From the NCBI GenBank assembly GCA_026686845.1, contig JAIVEN010000004.1, forward strand, positions 21,546,827 through 21,610,826: a DNA stretch of 64,000 bases. Reading direction: 5' to 3'. The stretch comes from Adenanthera pavonina (taxonomy: Eukaryota; Streptophyta; Magnoliopsida; Fabales; Fabaceae). Shown piece by piece: positions 46,736-60,700 of the stretch. The number at the start of each line of letters is the position of its first letter. Positions within the stretch are counted from its first letter, which is position 1. The notes below the pieces were generated by a model. The model saw only the letters and a list, made by a program, of their open reading frames with translations, was not told the origin of the DNA and searched no databases. The translations under genes were made by a program, and so were the position numbers.

Positions 46736-47884
46736 ATGGCAAGGCATGGTAGGCCAGACAATAATGAACTCTTGAGGGAGATGCACAAAATGATCAGGGA
46801 ATTGAGCGATTGTGCCCGAAGTTAGGAAGAGGCGATGATCAAGATGCAAGAAAGGATGGAATAACAAGAATATGTGGAACCTGAAGAGGAACCCTAAGGA
46901 CATGCTAAGATGTATGTTGATCTAAATGCTCTAAAGGGCGAATGTTCAAGGAACTAGAATCAAGTCCCGCGGATGGGCCATGGAATCTTCAAACAATTGA
47001 AGGATTTAAAAAAATTTAACCTTCCTGCATTTGAGTGAAAGATGAACTACACCATTGCTAAAAAGTGGATTGACCAATTAGGAATTATTTTTAGAGTTAT
47101 AGACTATAGCTCAGAATAGAAAGTTCAGTTGGCTACCTCTAAGCTGGAGAAGAAGGCAAAACAATGGTGGAAAAGTGTGAAGCTAGATATGGACAGTGTA
47201 GAAAACCATTTGTCTTGGGAGCACTTTAAGGAGAGATTCCTCACTCATTACTTTCTTTCCATACTGATGATATAGAAAGAAGTGGAGTTCTTGGCCTTAA
47301 ATATAAGAAATTGCTGGACAATGAATACATTGATAAGTTCCTTGACTTGGCAAAGCATGCCACCTATTTGAAGAGCCATCCAAATGACACGTAGAAAGCA
47401 CAATATCTATTGGAGGGTGCATGAGTTGAGATTAAAGAGCATATGTCTGTGGTGGATTTCACCTCATTTGAGGACCTTTATGTCAAGATGAGAATTATTG
47501 CAAGGAGAATGAAGGAATCTGAGGAAGAGAGAATGAGCTGCATGATTAGAGCCTTTTACCATCTAGGCCCAAGTGGTGGGATCAGCAAGAGAGGTAGTCA
47601 TAATGGGAGTAGCAATAGTGGAAGTAGTAGATCTTAGAGGTTGAGGGGTTCTTTTCCTTTGGACAGTCATAATAGGGGTGGCTATAACAAAGGTGCTCAT
47701 AATAGGGGAAGCTCTAACTATAGTGGGCTGAATAGGAGAGATATAGTGCCAGCTCAGCCTAGTTTTGCTAGTACCCTAGTGCCTTGTGAGAAGTGCAAAA
47801 TGCGTTATAGAGCACACCTTTGTTTGATATGCTATAACTATAGGAAGCTAGGGCATGTTTCTCATGGATGGACTGCCCCAAAAT
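46736..47884 (+). pseudogene. gag relic
   Basis: The ATG at 46736 begins MARHGRPDNNELLREMHKM, matching the start of the young gag. A TAG follows within 30 codons and more stops occur throughout. Readable parts include the stretch at 47443-47637 (FTSFEDLYVKM...MIRAFYHLGPSGGIS), a Gly/Ser/Asn-rich linker, and a zinc-knuckle relic (CLICYNYRKLGHVSHGW) near 47819 that has lost its last Cys. Confidence 0.88.
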
Positions 47885-48876
47885 AGGATGGTCCTGCAAA
47901 GAAGCCCACAGTGCTAGGAAGGGTATTCGCTATCTCTTAATAGGAGGTGGATACAACACCAAATATGATTAAAGGTATTATGAAACTTAATTGATTTATT
48001 ATTCATACATTATTTGATTTTTGTGCAACATATTCTTTGCCATCGAGTTTCCTTTTGAATTATCCATTTTGACACCTATGATGGTCTCTATGAGGATCAC
48101 TTAAGCATGTCTAAACTATGTTGTGCACTTTGAAAATTGATGTACCACCTTAGATTTGATCTGCCTACCGCTGAGAGGAATTGATGTCATTATCAGTATG
48201 GATTGGTTAGAGGCCAACAATGCCATTCTGGTTGTGCTAGGAAGATGGTATCCTTACCAATGAATGTTCTTGGTTCTTGGGGTGGTAGAGCAGGTTTGCT
48301 TCTTTCTTATACATAGGTAGAAAAGTGTCTATAGAAGGGTTGCTAGGGGTTTATGGTATTCTTCTCGGTACAAGCGGAGGTAGAAGAAGGATTGGAGAAA
48401 ATCTCGGTTGGTTATGACTATCCTAAGGAAATTTCTAGATTGCTGCCAGAGAGAGAATTAGAGCTTTCTATTGATCTGTTTCCTATTACTGGCCCTATCT
48501 CTAAAGTTTCCTACCGAATGACCCCAGTAGAGTTGGTGGCACTCAAAAACCAGATTAAAGAGTTGTTGGAGAAAGCTTTCCTTCGACTTATTGTCTCACC
48601 TTGGGGAGTTTTGGTGTTGTTTGTTAAGAAAAAGAATGAGAGTTTGCAGTTGCGCATCAATTATCGGCAGACTAATCAAATGACAATTAAGAACAAGTAT
48701 CCTTTGCCACATATTGATGACTTGATTAATCAATTGGCTAGTGCTTCGGTATTCTCTAAGATTGATTTGAGGTCTGGAAATAATCAACTCAGAGTGCATG
48801 TGGAAGACATGCCAAAGATAGCTTTCCACACTCGATACAGGCATTATCATTTTCTAGTGATTCCCTTTGGGCTTAC
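47885..48876 (+). pseudogene. Protease and RT N-terminal relic
   Basis: Protease remnants lie around 47980-48260 with frame breaks (GMDWLEANNA-like coding near 48200). From 48353 the frame is open for 178 codons with RT motifs (LRINYRQTNQMTIKNKYPLP, then KIDLRSGNNQLRVH and PFGLT). It is cut at the PFGLT motif by the family B LTR starting at 48877. Confidence 0.88.
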
Positions 48877-51552
48877 TAGAACACCTTAAACTTTAGACCT
48901 CATTTCTCATGTATTGGACCTCATTTAAGTCCAATTAATCATGTTTAGAAGCTTGAATCACATAAGGACTAAAACAGAAAAATTTAAAATTTTGATTTAC
49001 TATTCATTTGGTAAGTCTTTTTACTGACTGAATTTTGAAAAATCATAACTAATTCTATAAAAATCATATGGAAGTTATTATGTCTCTATAAATAGCTTAA
49101 AACATTCGCTACCTATGAAAAATATTAAACAATAGATTTATTGTGCTAATTTATATAGTATTTAGCATGAAAATCACTGATCAAATGGTTTTTTTCCATC
49201 CTTCCACTTTTCTGGCCTCTACTTTAAAATTTATTTCTCATCCTACATAGAGCCAATTCATGCATTATTTATGTCTTTGAAAAGCTCCGTACAAGCCATC
49301 AACTTAAACCTTCTAGGGTCAGAGTATAACATTTACTAAAATAGTTTCAGGAAAACTTACATAACTCTCATTATATAGCTCTTTGGAAAACTTACTAGAA
49401 TAGTTTTCCTAATACTATCTAGTTTTGACCCTTCATTTTAGAAATTCACTATAAATCATAGACATGCCCAATTTAGGTGTTCTATAGCTCTTTGGAAAGC
49501 TTATTTTGTTCAATTTTAAGCATATATAACAACTAACCTAATTTCCTTGTTTTGGATAGAGTGCCCCTATTCTAATCACTATCGGTCATCTTGGGTAAAT
49601 TGATATTTCATATTTCAAAACCATTATCATAGAATACATACATGATTCAAACTTGCCTAAAGCATGTTCATAATATCATATGAGGCCTAAAAGAACATAA
49701 TTACAGTGATACAAAGCCTCATGAATTCTCATACAATTTTATACAAATTGCCATAGTGATACCTTTAAAATGTCACAAATTGCTCAATAAACATGCTTCT
49801 CTTCAATCCTTCTAGCCTTGCTTTGATCTTTGGCATATCTTAGCCCTATCATGGTTAGTATTTTGGATGGTGAGATGACGGAATCTCAGTAGCAAGTCAC
49901 ATTTAAGACATAATATTATCATGCAAATCATAAAAGCATCATAAAACTACATTAAGTCATAGACTACCATATAGTTCATAAAAATTTCGGTAGCATAACT
50001 GCTTAGAAAATAGATATCGTGAGCACAAAGCCCTTTCATTTGAGCATCCAAAATAGTCATCAATCATCAAATACACAATATGACACATCATAAAGTGTTT
50101 CAAAACATGGCAAGATCATAAAGTGCAAGAAAAGTAACTTTGCTACCTTGGTTGCTTTCCTTTACTTTCCAACTTGATTCCAATGATTTCGCTAGCTTTC
50201 CTAGACTTCTTCAAGTCTTAATACATCATCAAACACTAACTAAATGAGCTAAAAAAAGGGTTCCTTCACAAAGTGCTTGATGGACCCTATAATTTGATAT
50301 AATTATCCTTTACCTTTTTTCATAAAACCAACACTTGTTCTTAAGGATGTCCACCATGAGGAACCCATTTTTGAAATAAAATTCATGAAATTCCCACTCT
50401 AAGGCACTTCCCTATTCTAGCTGAAATATGTCTCTAAGGAGAATAAATGATTTCCATGCAATTTATCTCAGACCTTTGAAAAATCTTGTTTTCTCAACTA
50501 TATCAAGGTTTCTATCATGTTTCTTGCATGAAAACTTACTTCCTTCCACTCCCTAGGTTAGAATGAAACTGACACTTGAAGAGGGGGAAAAGATAACTCC
50601 ATAGAACTACCTTAAACTTGAATTAGCTTGAAGTAGTAGAAAACTCACCATGAACCTTGGTCTTCAATCTTCAAGCTTTGCTTTCTCCCTTCTTCTCTTC
50701 TTTCTCACTCCTTCTCTCCTCTTCCTTTATGTTTCAGAAGTTCTCTTTCTCTTTCTCACTTGTGCAGCCTATAGAATACCCAAAGGAGAGAGGATAATGT
50801 GAAGCTTAATTACCATAATTTACTAACTCAAACTTGGTTGGATAAAACCAATACTCCTGACTAAGTTTTGTAAACAAATGATTAAATATTCTAATTCCTC
50901 ACATGGCTACTGAAAGTCACGCCACTTTTGGGAATATTTTCTCCACAATATTGTTTATTTTTTCTAGTCCAGATATATCTTGTACTAGTTACTACATGCC
51001 TAGACTGGTAAAGTTATTTTTGTAGCATCTTGTTACTTTATGAATACAAGATTAAAGTAGGTTTGGACCTGTGTTTACTCTAATATCCTATCCCAAAAAG
51101 TATTTGTATGGGGTCCACATATTTTTCCTCTTCTTTTATTCTTTTTGGGGGGCCCATAGTTTCTTTTTTGTCTTTTAAGCAGAACAACACTATTATATTA
51201 GCAATTTCTTTCCAAATTGATTCCTTTGGACTCAATACATTGCTCATTGGATCCAATATGTCAAAAGATCCATTTTGATATAAATTTGCAAAATCATGAA
51301 ATTAACCCTGGGCTGGGGCAAAAATGCAAATATTTATTTTTTTGGGCCCTTTTTCATAATTTTCTTTAAGCACCAAGCTGCAAATAATTCTTTTTACAGG
51401 GACTAGATTGCAAGTACATTTTTAATCATTCCCTGGATTGTGAAATTCCTATTTTTCTTCTTTTTTTCCATCTTTTTATGCATTTCACATCTTATTTCCA
51501 TATCTCTATACATAATAAAAGGTTTTTTTCCTGGGAAATTGAGGATGTTACA
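48877..51552 (-). mobile_element. Family B solo LTR inserted in the RT relic
   Basis: 2,676 bp from TAGAACACC to GATGTTACA. The target duplication is CTTAC (48872-48876) against CTAAC (51553-51557), one mismatch. The minus orientation is inferred because the minus strand starts TGTAACATCC, like family A LTR starts. It interrupts the reverse transcriptase between adjacent conserved residues. No internal coding region. Confidence 0.82.
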
Positions 51553-52222
51553 CTAACAAATGCCTCTACCATTTTCATGTACTATATGAACCGGGTCTTG
51601 AAGTCTTATTTAGACAACTTTATGGTGGTGTTTATTAACGACATCCTCATTTACTCCAAGAGTGAAGAGGAGCACAAGCATAATCTTCATATGGCCCTAT
51701 AGGTATTCAAGGATCACCAATTGTATGCCAAGTTGAGTAAGTGTGAATTTTGGTTGAAAGAGGTGATGTTTTTAGGGCACGTAATTTTGACCGATGGTGT
51801 GGCAGTGAATCCTAGTAAGATGGATGTAGTGTAGAAATGGGAAAGACTGCAGTCGATGACAGAAATTCAAAGCTTTGCCATTGACACGATTAACACGGAA
51901 GAATCGACCTTTCATTTGAGACGACAAGTATGACAGAGCTTTTCAAGAGCTAAAGGTTCATTTAAAATCTACTCCCATGTTAGTCATTCCCAACCCATAT
52001 GAGACATTTACAATTTATACAACTGCTTTTAAGAAGAGTCTGGATGTGTCTTGATTTAGAAAGGGAGAGTGGTAGCTTATGCTTTGAGATAGTTAAAGCC
52101 TCATGAAGAGAATTACCTCGCTCATGATTTGGAGTTAAAGCCTTTATCAAGCACGATTTGAAGTATTCAGTGACCATAAGAGTCTGAAGAACCTCTTTGA
52201 TTAGAAGGAGTTGAATGTGAGG
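51553..52222 (+). pseudogene. RT C-terminal and RNase H N-terminal relic
   Basis: It continues the RT directly: NASTIFMYYMNRVLKSYLDN, then VVFINDILIYSKSEEEHKHN, where the catalytic IDD has become IND, then YAKLSKCEFW and LGHVI. A deletion and frame breaks follow near 51830-51900. The RNase H relic ends at the DHKSLKNLF...ELNVR motif, where the next LTR is inserted. Confidence 0.88.
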
Positions 52223-54604
52223 TGTAACATTTAAAAAAAGATAAAATATCTAGAAATGCATGAGGAATTCATGAAAACGAATAGACATCGTTTTACGTGA
52301 AAAAGGGCAAAGATGTTATTTTTCTTGGTTAGACGAAAAAATGAGAAAATGATATTTTCCCCCTAGAGAATTATAAAATAACATCCATATCCCTAAATTT
52401 ATTAAAAATAATGTGGAATAGTATTGGAAATGCCTTGGAGAAAATTACACCTAATGACCTGAAAGTTTCAGAAATTATAATTTAACCTCAGGTCAAGGGT
52501 AATTTTGTAAATATATAAAATTACTGTCAAAACAAAGCTCTTGACGAGATGAGCCTAATGGTCTATGGCACTGAGAGTTAATATTAAAAGATAAAGAAAT
52601 AATTAGTGCTGAGTATCCAAAAGTAATTGAATACCGATAAAGAAAAATGTGCTCTCTTGTGACACTCAAAGCCATATCTAGACCAGGCAAATTGAACAAT
52701 TTTGGGACACTCAAATCTCTCTTGTGCATGACTTTTCAGCAGCCATGTGATGCCATTTAATATTTTATTATTTCTTGGAATACTTCTTAAAGAAGTATGC
52801 AAAAAAAGTAATTAAGGATTAGTAAAAAGTAATCATGATTAGCCACATGGTTAAGCCACATAATTAAACCACTTAACCACTCATTATCCACTTCATTTCA
52901 TGAGTGTACAGCAACAAATAGAGGGCTGAAAAACGCAAGGGAGAAGAGAGAAAAGAGAGGAAGAGGAAGAGGGAATTCAAGGCAAAATTGAAAGCATCAC
53001 TTGTGGTAAGTTGCTCTTCCATCTTTGAGCTTACTATTTATGGTCTTTAAAGCTTGAACCATGGATTAGATTTTCCTCTCCACTCCCTTAGGGTTTCTTC
53101 CATGGCATGATTAAGCAAGAAAATGAGTTTACAAACTATTAAACTTAGGGAAAAGCTTAGAGTAACCACTAGAAGTAAGAATCTATGGCTAGTTTGAAGT
53201 GTTTTGAAGAAAATCTTTTTCTTCCTTTTTTATGCCATTTTAGGTCAGAAGAGGGGGAGTGTTTAGAGAAATAATTTCATGATTTTGACCTCAAAAAATG
53301 GATTCTCTAATGTCCAAAACCTTAAAAGCAAGTGTGTTGTACAAAGAAAGATCAAAGGAAAGTTAAGTGAAAAACTTAGGGTTCAGTGAGCAATGTATTA
53401 TGTAATTCTGAAATCAGTGGCTAAATTGATTAAATGATGATATGGATAGGTTAAAGGAAGTTTTAGGAGGCCCAAGAAGTGGCATACCAAGTGTGGGAAC
53501 TATTGGAACACATAAAGGTAGATAATTCTCTTTACTAACATCACATTGTCATTATTGTTTCTTTGATATTTGACACTATGGAATATATTTGTAATGTTGA
53601 TTTGTGATATTTCTATGATGTTCGCTAAGTTTTATGAGGGTTTTTGAGCCCCTATATGTCCCTTTTACAAAATGAAACTCTGTGAAAATTTTTATAAAAT
53701 TTATATGTCCAAATGTGCTTATGTTATGAATAAAAGTTTTTGTGATGTTTTTATGAAAAATGTGATAATATGATGACATGTCTGGGATTTGTATATTAAG
53801 ATTCTTTGAATCTCACCCTTCCACATATTGACTATGATTAGGTAGTAACAATGGCAAGACCATCAATGAAGAGAAAGGAAAGGGGAAAGAATTTCGCCAT
53901 TAACTTGATATTGATCTCCATGGCCATGAGTTTAGAACTTTTATGTAAATTTGTAATGATAATGTTAAATATGTTTCTCAAAGTTTTTATATTCCTTCAA
54001 GTCCTAGCTAATGTATGGCATGATATGGAGATGGGATATGGCCATGTAAAAATTCACAGCTTTTGTTTGGCAGTGTATGAGGATACAAATGGTTATTCTG
54101 ACCTATACAGAGTCAATGTGCTACTATTTGGGATTTTTCATGCATAAAGTATGAATGTTATATGTGCTTAAAAACTAGACAAAAAGATATTTCATATGGT
54201 CCAAATATCACTCAATTTGGATGAGTGTATGAATTATGGTGAATTTTTAAAATTAGCCCAGAAAACTGGATTTTCAGAAAATGACCATATAAACAATAAA
54301 AATTCACAAAATTTACTATACTAATTGGCTAAGTAGTTGCTCTGATTGATATTTTTTTCATGTAGATAATCTTTTAAGCTATCCATAGAGACTTGAATTA
54401 CTTTCATATAATTTTTATTGAGTTAGTTATGATTTTTTGAAGATTATCAAAAAGAAAGAAAAAAATAGGATTAAATGAATAGTACAATGGAAATTGATAA
54501 AATTTATCATAATATTTCTTTTGTGATTCAAACTTCTAATTAAGTATAGTTGGTCTCTAATGAGGTCTAATACATGGGAAATGGTCCTAGATAGAGGTGT
54601 TACA
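52223..54604 (+). mobile_element. Family B solo LTR inserted in the RNase H relic
   Basis: 2,382 bp from TGTAACATTTAAA to GGTGTTACA with a perfect duplication TGAGG (52218-52222 and 54605-54609). It is inverted relative to the copy at 48877-51552. It holds a purine-rich block near 52930-52980 and a GTAAGTTGCTC donor-like phrase shared in position with family A LTRs. Confidence 0.87.
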
Positions 54605-56100
54605 TGAGGCAACATTGTTGATAGAGTTTCTGAAGGATTATCATCCAGGCAAGGCTAATGTAGTAGCATATGTCTTGAATAGGAAGTCCATTTATGTGGC
54701 GACAATGATGATGCGAGAACAGCAATTGATTAAAAGCTTAAGGGATTTGAGTCTATCTATCTTTGTGAAACTAGCTACTTTGGTATTAAGAACAATCAAT
54801 ATGTTGAGTGACTTGCAGAAAGAGATCCGTTATGCATAGTTAGAGGATGAATGCCTCTTGGGTGTTAGAGAACAAGTTGAAATGGGAGAAACACATGATT
54901 TTGATTAGTTGCATAAAGATAGGATTATTCAATATCATGAAAGGACTTGTGTGCCTAATGCTGAGAGCCTACGTGAGAGTACCGAGATGTTTCATGATTT
55001 GAGATGCGGATATTGGTGACCAAGGATGAAGAGGGATGTCACTGAGTATGTTTTCAAGTATTTGGTTTGTCAACATGTGAAGGTGGAACATCAGCATCTT
55101 GTAGGGTTGTTGTAACCATTCACCCAAGGTTGTCCCATCTCCATGGACTTCATGATGGGCTTACCTAGAACTTCTTCCGGGCATGACTCAATTTGGGTGA
55201 TTGTCGTTAGATTAACTAAGTCGACTTATTTCTTGCCTGCCAAGGAGATTACTACTATGGAGAAACTAGCACGGTTACATGTGGATAAGATTGTCAGGTT
55301 CTATGAAGTCCCAAAGAATATTATTTCAAACTGAGATTCGTGGTTTGCATTGAAGTTTTGGAGATTCCTTTAGGAGGCTATGGGGATGAGATTGAATTTT
55401 AGTACTACCTACCATCCTCAATCGGATGGGCAGACTGAGAGGACAATTCAGACTCTAGAGGACATGTTAAGGGACTGTGTTTTGGAATAGAAAGGTAACT
55501 AGGATAGGTATCTCCCTTTGATAGAATTTGCCTACAACAACTATCACTCTAATTTACAAATGGTGCTTCTTGAGGCCTTAGATGAAAGGAAGTGTCGGTA
55601 ACCTCTGTGTTGGTTGGAACTTAGTGAGAGGAGATTGTTGGGACAAGATATAGAGGATCAGACCACTCGACAGGTTGAAAGTATGCATTAGAAACTTTTA
55701 ACTGCTTAGAGAAGAAAAAAAGCTACGCAGATAGAAGGAAAAGGCCATTGAAATTCAGAGTTAAGGACCATGTGTTTCTCGAGGTCATCCTAACCACCGA
55801 TGTAGTATAGCTACATTGATTGATCCTTTTGTAGCTAGATTGTATGACGTGTTCCTTGTATCTCAGCTCAAAATGTACCAGCCTAATTCATCCAATATCA
55901 TTGAGCATAAAGAGGTACTACTACAGAAGGATTTTTCGTTTGAGGTCAAGCCAAAAAAAATTATGGAATCGAAGGTGAAACAGTTGAGGAATAAGACAAT
56001 TAAGCTAGTGAAGGTTTTGTGGGCAGGTTTGACATCGAGTGAAGCCACTTAGGAAATGGAAGAATTGCTGTAGAGGAACTATCCTCACCTCTTTCAATAA
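54605..56100 (+). pseudogene. RNase H end and integrase relic
   Basis: It resumes at the base following the duplication. It has YHPGKANVVAYVLNRKS (RNase H end), a decayed zinc region, the integrase core (MDFMMGLPRTSSGHDSIWVI, then YHPQSDGQTERTIQTLED) and the tail LRNKTIKLVKVLW. Stops are frequent. The end near 56098 matches the chromodomain-like end of the young element. Confidence 0.88.
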
Positions 56101-56136
56101 CGTATATGGTTATAATTTCGAGGAAGAAATTTTTAT

Positions 56137-56149
56137 AAGGTGAGGAGGA
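56137..56149 (+). promoter_or_regulatory. Polypurine tract of the decayed gypsy element
   Basis: AAGGTGAGGAGGA lies directly before the LTR start TGTAGTGACC; compare AAGGAGGGGAGAG in the young element. Confidence 0.8.
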
Positions 56150-57799
56150 TGTAGTGACCTTAATTACTAACTTTAAGAGGGATATTGCTTAATGGAACAT
56201 GACTAAAGGGATCAAGACCAGAGGAAGGGTCAAAAATTGAGCAAAAAGAATAAGAAGGTAAAAAGCAATGGTGTCGCAGCGTGATGCAGGGGCACCGTGA
56301 TAAGGTATGCTGAAAGCTGAACAGTTGGACCAAGACAGAAGAGTCTCATGTCACAGTGAGTTTAAGTGGTGCCGTAGCACTAGAGTTGGGTCTGGTTTAA
56401 GTCAAAACATTTCTAGCTCGATGAAATAGAAAGAAATGGAGGAAGAACGGTCAGCTCTATTGAGGTTTGTTCCTTAGGAGTAGAAAGAGGCAATTTTAAG
56501 GCTTGGGAAACTTAAATCTTGTAAGTATGATGTTATCCAACTCCTTTCCTCCCTTTTGTATTTTGATTGATATTTTTCTATTGGGTTTGCTTGAATTTCA
56601 TTTAGATAGCATTTTCACTTATTAAATTTAGTTTAAATGCTCCATTGATGTGTTGTTGAATGTGTATAAGCTCTGGGCTAAGGATTTTAAGTGTTTAAGT
56701 GATATATTCATCAAACCCGAACCCTCAACTCTCGATATTGTTAGGAATTTGAGGTTGTTTGGGTATAATTATAGTTCTATGAGTTGTTTGGGTACTTTGA
56801 TATATGGGTTTGCTTGGGGAAGCTATGTTTTAGTTGGTTATATATTGGGATGTGAAGTTGTGTGTGCTAAAAGTTGAGAAATTATGTTGATAATGAGAAT
56901 TCAATATTCTGTAGGTTGTAATCTTGCTCAATTGGGATATCTAAACTCTAGGTTGTATTTGGAAAGCATTAAAGTGGTCAGTAAGTGGTTGTACGAATTT
57001 TAGGCTCCTTCGTACATTGGTTTGATTGATTAAATTATTATGAATTGGATTGTGAGTTTTGGTTTGGGATTATGTGTTAACATAATCTTGCATCCCTTCG
57101 TTGTGTTGTAGAGGTTGTTGCTCCTTTTGGCCTGTCGAGTTGTCAAGTGGGTTTGGATGGTTGAGGTAACCGGGGTGTACTTTCTTGTGGCTTTATTTGA
57201 TATATATATTTATTCCTTTTCATATCATGATATGCAGTCTTTATATAATATGTTTTACTTTTTAATATCATGATATGCCTCTTAGCATGTATTATGTTTG
57301 TGTCTTTTTATATCATGATATGTGTGGTTACACGACTAGTAAGTTCTCTATCCTTACTCTATAATATAATGAAAGTGGTAATTGATGATAGTGAACATGA
57401 AATGTATAAGAATGATAAATTTTGGCATGCGATGATTGTTATGTACCACATGATTTATTATGTATATTCATGTGGCATGCTGGCACGATAGAGATTGAGA
57501 CATGTTGATAGGTTAGCATGCATTGGGCATTGTCACTAGTTATACATTGTTGAGACATATGATTTGGGTGATAATGCTTTGAATACCACGTGGTATGCCA
57601 ATATGCTAAATAGTACACAAGGCCTTATAGTCAAGCAATGCGTCTTGTGATATTCCAATCACTAAATAGTCGTTCTATGGTTGAAAGACATAGGTGGCTA
57701 TAACTTGGGGTACACCTTCTCTAAATAGCCAACAATTTAGGTGGTTCAAGGGAAGGAGAGCCATGATCCAACCTTTAGTATAGTGGCCTTTGGCTGGAT
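56150..57799 (+). repeat. 3' LTR of the decayed gypsy element, first part
   Basis: Colinear with 43691-45320. It has three CATATCATGATATG-type boxes near 57225-57320. It is interrupted at 57799 by a family B LTR and continues at 60957. Confidence 0.87.
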
Positions 57800-60700
57800 T
57801 GTAACACCTTAAACTTAAGCCCTTTTTCCATGTATTAGACTCCAATTATGTCCGTTATTGCATGATTAAAGACTTGATTGCATAAAAATATCAAAATAGA
57901 TTTTTCTTTATTTCTGATACTGTTCATTGTGCATTTTCCTTTTTACTCAACAAACTTTGAAAGTTTATAACTAATTCTAAAAAAGTCATCTCATAGTGAT
58001 TCAAGTCTCTAAAAAGTAGCTAAACAGATTCTTTGAATGGGAAAAATAATAATTTGAATATTTACTAGGCCAATTTGTACAGTTTATTCCTTAAAATTTA
58101 CTATACATTTGGTCATTTTATGTCTTCTCAGGATTTTGGCTTTGATTTTAAAAATTCATAGCTCATGATATCTTGAGCTAAATCATGCATTATCTATGTC
58201 ATCAAAAAGCCCTATATGTCTTCTTTCTAGATATATATTTTTTTGTACATTTATTCACCTTATACAGGGCATGAATTTTTGGAGCTTTGAATGATTTTCT
58301 ATTGCATTTTGAAATTTCCAATATTCATGGCAAAAGTTCCAGTTTTTCTCTACACTATTTTGTTCTGAACCCTAAGTTTGAAAATCCATCATAAATTGTA
58401 CACTTATCCAAATTATGTGTTCTTTCACTCTATAGAAAGCCCATTCTATCTTCTTTTTGTGCATTGTAGTCTATTTCATATGAACAGTACCTTCATTATC
58501 CTCAAAGTGTTCTACTTGAGCATTTCCAATCATAACTTTACAAAGTAAGCTTCATAGACATAATACATCATCATTCATTGTACTAAATTCATACATAACA
58601 TTTCATAATACTTTAATGATCATAATAGCATGGAGATATAGATTTAGTAACATGCTCATAACTTTACATATCATTTAAAACAACTAGATCATAACTTGAA
58701 AATAACATTATGCTTCATGCTCTTTCTTCTTTCTCCTTGGCACTCTTGACCCCTTTTACCATAGCTTGGGCCTAGTCATGATGATCATTTGGATGGGTGA
58801 GATTCAAAGAATCCTAGTAGTTATATCCAATCATACATTCACATCATCATATTATTTCATAAAATCATCAATGAAAATCATAACTTCATATTATGCCATA
58901 CAATTCCATAAAAATTTTGGTATAGTAACACTTTGTAAAATGGACGTCCTAGGGTCATAAAACCCTTCAAACATTTAGACAACAATGAAAATACATCATA
59001 AAGCATTCAAACAACTATATGGCATAGTCATATTATCATGAAAACAAGGTATGACAACATTAAGCATAATAGGGAAAATAACTACCTTCTTACTTTCCAA
59101 TGATCTCCAAACTTTGTTGGCACTTCCATTGATTTTAAAACACTTCTTGAAACCCTATAGCATCATAAAATAATACTATGAGCCACTATTTCATTAAGCT
59201 CATTCACAAAGTGGTAGACTTGAACTAAAAATTTCATTTTGTTTTGCCTTGATTTTCCTTTGTACAACATCATTGTTCTTATATAATTTGGACCCAAGGA
59301 ATCCATTTTTGGGGTCAAAATCATGAAATTCATTCCCTATTTGAAATCCTAAATAGGCATAAAATTTCCATAAATTGTAGAAAAATAATTGCTTCATCAA
59401 CTAGCAAACCAATCATATATTCTTGTATCTTGAAGAATTTTTATGGCTTTTCATGGTTTAGGTTCTTCATGGCTCCACTTTCTCTCTCTAGGTGAAATTT
59501 TCAGTGGAGAAAGAAGAGAAAATAAACCATGGAAAGCCTTCCAAACACAAGAGAACACAAAAATATAGCCATAAAAGTTTACCTTGGTAATTTGCGAACC
59601 ATACTTTGCCTCTTAACTTCCCTATTTCCTCCTTGTTTCTTTACGTTTTGCTTCCTCTTAAGCTACTGGACCAGATGTGTTTTGGGGCTAGAAAAGACGA
59701 CCAAATGGCTAACTAAGGCAATTTTGGGAGAGATATGTAATAAAACTAATCATAGTTAATCTTTTCCCCTCATCTTGATTACTTTAATTTAAAAGCTTTT
59801 GAGTTAATTCCATTGGCATCCTCTTCAGCTGGTCAGACGTCACTTGTGCTCAATTTTGGCCATAAATTACTTCATAAAATTTAATTGACCAATTTGTCCT
59901 TTACTGATTAAATTTACCCGTATCGATTAAATATTTTTGTCGAAATTGTCATTAAATTGGTACAGGATTATCCAAAAATCACTTTTAGAGTAAAACCATT
60001 ATCTTATCCTAAAATATATTTTATTAAGGTCTATTCAGTGTCCTTCAATTGATACTGCCTTTTTTTGCAGTCTAAACTGACCTTTATTGGGTAAAATATC
60101 AATAATAAATCTTTAATGTCCAATCAATATTCTACTAATATCATTAAATTTCATATTATATTCCATTGGATTTAGCTCATTGAGACCTTCATTTTCACTA
60201 TAATTTTTAATATTTATAAAAATGCCCTTTACCCGGGTTAAACTTATAAATTTTAAAACTTTTAGGTTATTTGGTGTAATTTTCCCTAAAATTCATAAAA
60301 ACTTTTCTTTACCGCCTCTCTTTTTCTTTCGTTTTCTTTTTTTTTTTTTCAAGGGCAAAATTATCATTTTCTCCTTTTTCCTTTCATCCGAGATAATTAA
60401 CCTCTTTCTTCTATTTCATGCAAAATAGTGTATACCCATTTTTGTAAATTCCTGATGCATTTTATGATGTGAACTTTTTTTCCTTGGGGTTTAAATGCAA
60501 TACTCACATTTTACTTCTAATATGAGAAATAATCATTTTGCCCCTGAACTGGGTCCAAAACATAATCATCCATTTTTCTAGGCACTTTCTTGTAATTTCA
60601 CCCAAAGAACAATTTTTTATTATTTCTTTTTACTATTTACATTAACTTTCAAATTGGTTTATCTCTTAATCTAGACCTCCCGGCTACACAATACTTATAC

